Below, in pieces: positions 15,371-18,622 of a DNA stretch of 18,622 nt. The notes under the pieces were generated by a model, which was given only the letters and a program-made list of their open reading frames with translations, had not been told where the DNA came from and made no database searches. Source of the DNA: PALSA-1004 sp046715035 (GTDB taxonomy: Bacteria > Pseudomonadota > Gammaproteobacteria > Burkholderiales > SG8-41); the NCBI GenBank assembly GCA_046715035.1, contig JBKJZR010000213.1:1-18622 (forward strand), given 5' to 3'. Each line of letters begins with the position of its first letter. The stretch's first letter is position 1. The translations under genes and the position numbers were made by a program.

Positions 15371-16861
15371 ATGCCGCTTCCCGCCAATCTAATCTTTATT
15401 CAATCGGACAACCACAACCGACAGGTCAGCGGCTGCTACGGCCATGCGATCGTGAAGACCCCGACACTCGACAAGCTCGCGCAGCGCGGCGTGCGTTTCG
15501 CCAACAGCTACAGCGCAAGCACGCTGTGCTGCCCGGCGCGCGCGGCGATGGCGACGGGGCGCTACCCGCACCAGACCGGCTACTGGGACAACGCGATCGC
15601 GTACGACGGCCGCATCTCGAGCTGGATGCACCGGCTGCGCGACGCGGGCCATACCGTGGTCGCGATCGGGAAACTTCACTATCGCAGCTCGGACGACGAT
15701 AACGGATTCAGCGAAGAGATCCTGCCGATGCACTTGCACGAGGGCAAAGGCGCGATCAAGAACCTCTTGCGCGGCTACGACGCCGAGCCGCCATGCACCG
15801 ATGGCGCGCGCTGGAAGCTCTACGCCGAACGCTCGGGCGTCGGCGCCACCCACTACCAGGACTATGACCGCAAGATCACCGCGACGGCGGTAGAGTGGCT
15901 GCGCGCGCATGCAGCGCACAGCGGCAAGCCGTGGGCGCTCAAGGTCGGCTATATCAGCCCGCATCCGCCGTTCAGCGTTCCCCAGCGGCTCTACGATCTG
16001 TATCCCGAGGACGCGATGCCGCTGCCGGTGCGCTACCGTCCGGGCGATCGTCCTGAACATCCGGCCATGCGTTACATGCGCGAGCTCGACGGCTGGCAGG
16101 ACATGACCGACGAGCGAATGCTGCGGCGCGTAGCGGCGGGATACTTCGGGCTGATCACGCATCTCGACGAGCAAGTCGGCGAAGTCTTGCAGGCCGTCGA
16201 AGCGCTCGGCCTTTTGTCAAACACGCGCATCGTTTACACGAGCGACCACGGCGAGCTCTTCGGGTGGCAGGGAATATTCGGCAAGAAAAATCTCTACGAA
16301 GGCGCGGTCGGCGTGCCGCTGCTGCTCGCCGGCGCCGGTGTGCCTGAAAACCGCGTCGTGCAGCAACTGGTCTCGCACGTCGACCTGTTCCCGACGCTGG
16401 TGGAAAACGGCGGCGTGGCGCTCGCCACCGAGGATCGCGACCTGCCCGGCACCTCGTTGTTTCCGGCCATCGCCGGCCGGGAATCGCAGCGTCTCTTGTT
16501 TGCCGAGTATCACGCGCAGGGTTCGAAAGCGGGCCAGTTCATGCTGCGCGACGGCGATTTGAAACTTATTTTTCACGTCGGCATGCCGCCGCAGTTGTTC
16601 GATCTCGCCGCCGATCCCGATGAAGCGCACGACCTCGTCGCGGAAGGGCGCGACGGCGATCAGGTGAAACTGCTTGAACGAAAGCTGCGTGCGATCTGCA
16701 ATCCCGAAGAAGTCGATGCCCGCGCCAAAGCCGACCAGCGCAGCATGGCCGAGTTCTGGGGCGGTCCGACGAAAGTCGCCGCGGAGTCGCAAATCCTGTT
16801 TACACCGCCGCCGGGCGTTTCCAAGGAAGAGGCCTGGGCGATTCCGCAGCGCGGGCGCTGA
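15371..16861 (+). CDS. Type I sulfatase (formylglycine-dependent, Cys-type), second copy
   Basis: This 496-aa sulfatase has C53-C-P-A-R57 and T62-G63 as its formylglycine signature, the first cysteine being the modified one. The remaining active-site set matches the first copy: D13 (QSDNHN), K101 and H103 (IGKLHY), H198 (ISPHPP), D292-H293 (TSDHGE) and K305 (GKKNLYE). There is no signal peptide. The C-terminal tail (AKADQ, then GG, then TPPPG) aligns with the first sulfatase, showing the two are paralogues. ATG 15371 is chosen because TGAGGA sits 8 nt upstream; an alternative ATG at 15356 overlaps the old tctC stop (TGATG) and would add five residues. It is followed after 3 bp by the third tctC. 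Substrate probably differs from copy one, since the middle region (about 120-165) diverges. Confidence 0.92.
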   Translation: MPLPANLIFIQSDNHNRQVSGCYGHAIVKTPTLDKLAQRGVRFANSYSASTLCCPARAAMATGRYPHQTGYWDNAIAYDGRISSWMHRLRDAGHTVVAIGKLHYRSSDDDNGFSEEILPMHLHEGKGAIKNLLRGYDAEPPCTDGARWKLYAERSGVGATHYQDYDRKITATAVEWLRAHAAHSGKPWALKVGYISPHPPFSVPQRLYDLYPEDAMPLPVRYRPGDRPEHPAMRYMRELDGWQDMTDERMLRRVAAGYFGLITHLDEQVGEVLQAVEALGLLSNTRIVYTSDHGELFGWQGIFGKKNLYEGAVGVPLLLAGAGVPENRVVQQLVSHVDLFPTLVENGGVALATEDRDLPGTSLFPAIAGRESQRLLFAEYHAQGSKAGQFMLRDGDLKLIFHVGMPPQLFDLAADPDEAHDLVAEGRDGDQVKLLERKLRAICNPEEVDARAKADQRSMAEFWGGPTKVAAESQILFTPPPGVSKEEAWAIPQRGR

Positions 16862-16864
16862 CCC

Positions 16865-17836
16865 ATGGCTGAGCACGCGCGCTTTGCATCATTGCTGGCG
16901 GGTGTTGCGGCGATTGCGCTGGTGCAGTGCTGCGGCGCCGCGGAGCGCTATCCATCGAAGCCGATCCGCTGCATCGTCAACGCGTCGCCCGGCGGCGCGC
17001 CTGACATCATCGCCCGCGCGCTCGGGCAGAAGCTGACCGAAAGCACGGGCCAGCAGGTGGTCGTCGATGCGCGCCCCGGTGCGGGCGGCGCGATCGCCGG
17101 CGAACTCGCCGCGCGCGCACCTGCCGACGGCTACACGGTCGTGCTGGCCGGCGCGGCGCTGTTCGGCGCGCTGCCGGCGACGCGCAGCAAGCTCACCTTC
17201 GATCCGTTCCGCGACTTCGCGCCGATCACGCTCGTTGCCGAATCGCCGAACATCGTCGTCGTGCATCCCGCCGTGCCGGCGCGTTCGATCGCGGAGCTCG
17301 TGCAACTCGCCAAAACCAAGCCGCTGCTCTACGCCTCGACCGGCACGCTGACGCCGTCGCACCTCGCGGGCGAGCTGCTCAACACGCTCGCCGACGTGAA
17401 GATCACACATGTGCCGTACAAGGGCGCGGGCCCTGCGCTGTCCGACGTGATCTCGGGCCAGGTGCACCTGTTGATCACGACGCCGATCGCCGCCCTCCCC
17501 CATATCACCTCGGGCCGTCTGCGCGCGCTCGCGGTGACCGGCGCCCAGCGCTCGAGCGTGTTCCCTGATCTGCCGACGGTCGCCGATGCCGTGCCCGGCT
17601 ATCAGATCACGCAATGGTGGGGATTGCTCGTGCCCGTGCGCACGCCTGCCGCCGTGCAGAAGACACTCCACGACGAAGCACTGAAGGCCCTGCGCTCCGC
17701 CGACCTGCGCGAGCGCTTCTCCGCGCAAGGCGTCACTCCGATAGGCAACACGCCGCGCGAGCTTGCGGAATACATGCAGGCCGAGCTTGTGCGCACGCGG
17801 AATCTCGTGCGGCAGGCGGGGATACCGGTCGAGTAG
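16865..17836 (+). CDS. TctC/Bug-family periplasmic solute-binding protein, third copy
   Basis: This intact 323-aa Bug protein has a signal peptide (MAEHARFASLLAGVAAIALV, cleavage near GAA at residues 24-26). It then shows YPSKPIRCIVNASPGGAPDI (29-48), VDARPGAGG (67-75), RAPADGYTV (84-92), HVPYKGAGPALSDVISGQV and YQITQWWGLLVPVRTP. The C-terminus FSAQGVTPIGNTPRELAEYM shows the sequence lost from the truncated paralogue at 14367. Residues and spacing are closer to that paralogue than to the gene at 8730, which supports duplication within the operon. ATG 16865 begins 3 bp after the sulfatase stop. It is the last gene of the operon. It probably delivers the sulfated or carboxylated substrate to a TctAB-type permease encoded elsewhere. 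Confidence 0.93.
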   Translation: MAEHARFASLLAGVAAIALVQCCGAAERYPSKPIRCIVNASPGGAPDIIARALGQKLTESTGQQVVVDARPGAGGAIAGELAARAPADGYTVVLAGAALFGALPATRSKLTFDPFRDFAPITLVAESPNIVVVHPAVPARSIAELVQLAKTKPLLYASTGTLTPSHLAGELLNTLADVKITHVPYKGAGPALSDVISGQVHLLITTPIAALPHITSGRLRALAVTGAQRSSVFPDLPTVADAVPGYQITQWWGLLVPVRTPAAVQKTLHDEALKALRSADLRERFSAQGVTPIGNTPRELAEYMQAELVRTRNLVRQAGIPVE

Positions 17837-17884
17837 TGACGCATCGAAGCGCTATACTTGGAAACTGGATTCGAGGAGTGCCCA

Positions 17885-18103
17885 ATGAAGCTGACTGCCG
17901 TATTTCAGAAAGTCTCCGAAGGCTATATTGCATGGGTCGAAGAATTGCCAGGAGCTAATACCCAAGCGCCAACGCTGGAAGAAGCCCGCGAAAATCTTTT
18001 TGAGGCGGTGGAGCTCGTGCTCGGGGCCAACAGAACCTTGGCGGAGGAATCTATTCAAGGCCAGGATGTCATCCGGGAGCCACTCGTCATCGCGGCTGAA
18101 TGA
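17885..18103 (+). CDS. hicB: HicB-family antitoxin
   Basis: The 72-aa product, MKLTAVFQKVSEGYIAWVEE followed by LPGANTQAPTLEEARENLFE and AVELVLG, is the short partial RNase H-like fold of HicB antitoxins, with the conserved GYIAWVEELPGANTQAPTLEEAR block. ATG 17885 is supported by GAGGAG at 17872-17877. TATACT at 17853-17858 is a plausible -10 for a separate promoter, although no good -35 is present. It overlaps the hicA start by 4 nt (ATGA). In the family, HicB binds HicA and represses the operon. This variant lacks an obvious C-terminal DNA-binding domain, so autoregulation may need the complex. Confidence 0.88.
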   Translation: MKLTAVFQKVSEGYIAWVEELPGANTQAPTLEEARENLFEAVELVLGANRTLAEESIQGQDVIREPLVIAAE

Positions 18104-18414
18104 AGCGACTCGACCTTGTCCGCCACCTTGAACAGCACGGCTGCGCATTCTTGCGCGAGGGCGGACGGCATTCCGTTTATGTGAATCGCGTTACCAGGAA
18201 ATCGTCTTCGGTACCACGGCACCGCGAGATCAACGATTATCTTGCTCGCAAGATCTGTAAAGGACCTCGAGGTTCCCGCACCATGACTCCGAACATTCGG
18301 TCGAACGGACGGGCCGCCAGCGCAACGAGATCGTCAGCGATGATCGCAGCCCGCCGTTCACCGCAACGTTCGGCGTCAATCGATACGCAGGGAGTTCGTA
18401 CCAATGGCGGCTAA
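18100..18414 (+). CDS. hicA: HicA-family mRNA interferase toxin with frameshifted C-terminus
   Basis: Residues 1-54 are a standard HicA double-stranded-RNA-binding-like fold: MKRLDLVRHLEQHGCAFLRE, then GGRHSVYVN with the catalytic H24, then SVPRHREINDYLARKICK. HicA would normally finish within about seven more residues. In the alternate frame the DNA reads DLEVPAP and then TGA at 18284-18286, giving a 61-aa toxin. An extra G in AAAGGACC (18262-18263) instead pushes the frame into GPRGSRTM and an unrelated tail, ending at 18414 (104 aa). The catalytic core is kept, so activity may survive, but the tail is new and stability is uncertain. HicA cleaves mRNA when free of HicB. A sequencing insertion is the simplest alternative. 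Confidence 0.82.
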   Translation: MKRLDLVRHLEQHGCAFLREGGRHSVYVNRVTRKSSSVPRHREINDYLARKICKGPRGSRTMTPNIRSNGRAASATRSSAMIAARRSPQRSASIDTQGVRTNGG

Positions 18415-18622
18415 GGTCCTCACGCTCCTCGCCCTGTGCCTTGTTTTCACATCGGGCTGGAGCAAGTGTGTCAGGAACGAAAACGGGGTGTACGGAGACT
18501 TGGCATGCCGCTGATGCGGCGACCGAGGCAGACAAAGAGATGGGGGCAATTTATTCGAAGGTCTACGCCAGTTTGAATGGTGAAGCACAGAAACACCTTG
18601 CATCCTCACAGCGTGCGTGGAT
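18404..18622 (+). pseudogene. LprI/DUF1311-like exported protein, frameshifted and cut by the window end
   Basis: From ATG 18404, with GCAGGGAG upstream, the frame gives a signal peptide MAAKVLTLLALCLVFTSGWS and then KCVRNENGVYGDLACR, ending at TGA 18512-18514. Shifting frame near 18509 gives DAATEADKEMGAIYSKVYAS followed by LNGEAQKHLASSQRAW to the window edge. That is the LprI-type domain pattern (EADKELNxxY ... LxxxQRAW). One extra or two missing bases join the two parts. LprI proteins are periplasmic or lipoprotein lysozyme inhibitors in some bacteria, but most DUF1311 members are uncharacterised. The start overlaps the end of the extended hicA frame. The family call comes from short motifs and the gene is incomplete. 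Confidence 0.55.

Overview
The window is high-GC proteobacterial DNA. The likely source is a betaproteobacterium, probably of the Burkholderiales or a relative. The reasons are three TctC/Bug-type solute-binding proteins in 9 kb, an IlvD/Edd sugar-acid-type dehydratase, an MmgE/PrpD protein, a proteobacterial TypA, and two families of short palindromic intergenic repeats. The taxonomic call is inference; no rRNA or tRNA gene is present to anchor it.

Layout. Bases 1-1082 (minus strand) hold defence and toxin-antitoxin remnants: the 5' end of hsdM, a possible hsdR scrap, and a vapBC pair whose toxin is frameshifted. Bases 1504-3597 (plus) encode the translational GTPase TypA/BipA, which carries a roughly 90-residue in-frame insertion made of palindromic repeat DNA. 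After a repeat-filled gap come an EamA-family transporter (plus, 3967-4881), an unrecognised exported protein (minus) and a HemD-like uroporphyrinogen-III synthase (minus). A second repeat cluster precedes an IlvD/Edd dehydratase (minus, 6763-8490). That gene is divergent from a tctC/Bug gene, which is followed by an MmgE/PrpD gene.

The most coherent block is 11309-17836 on the plus strand. A recognisable promoter and a perfect 26-bp palindrome precede six tightly packed genes: an RraA-family aldolase/lyase, a Cys-type sulfatase, an endonuclease/exonuclease/phosphatase (EEP) hydrolase, a tctC/Bug gene cut short by an amber codon, a second sulfatase and a third tctC/Bug gene. I read it as a catabolic operon for uptake and desulfation of a carboxylated, sulfated organic compound followed by carbon-carbon cleavage. 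The sulfatase plus tctC pair appears to be duplicated. The substrate is unknown and no TctA/TctB membrane subunits are present.

The right end (17885-18622) holds a hicBA pair whose toxin gene has a late +1 frameshift, then the start of an LprI/DUF1311-like gene, also frameshifted. Three small accessory genes broken by single indels, plus one CAG-to-TAG change in tctC, suggest either real decay of accessory genes or residual sequencing error; the sequence alone cannot decide.
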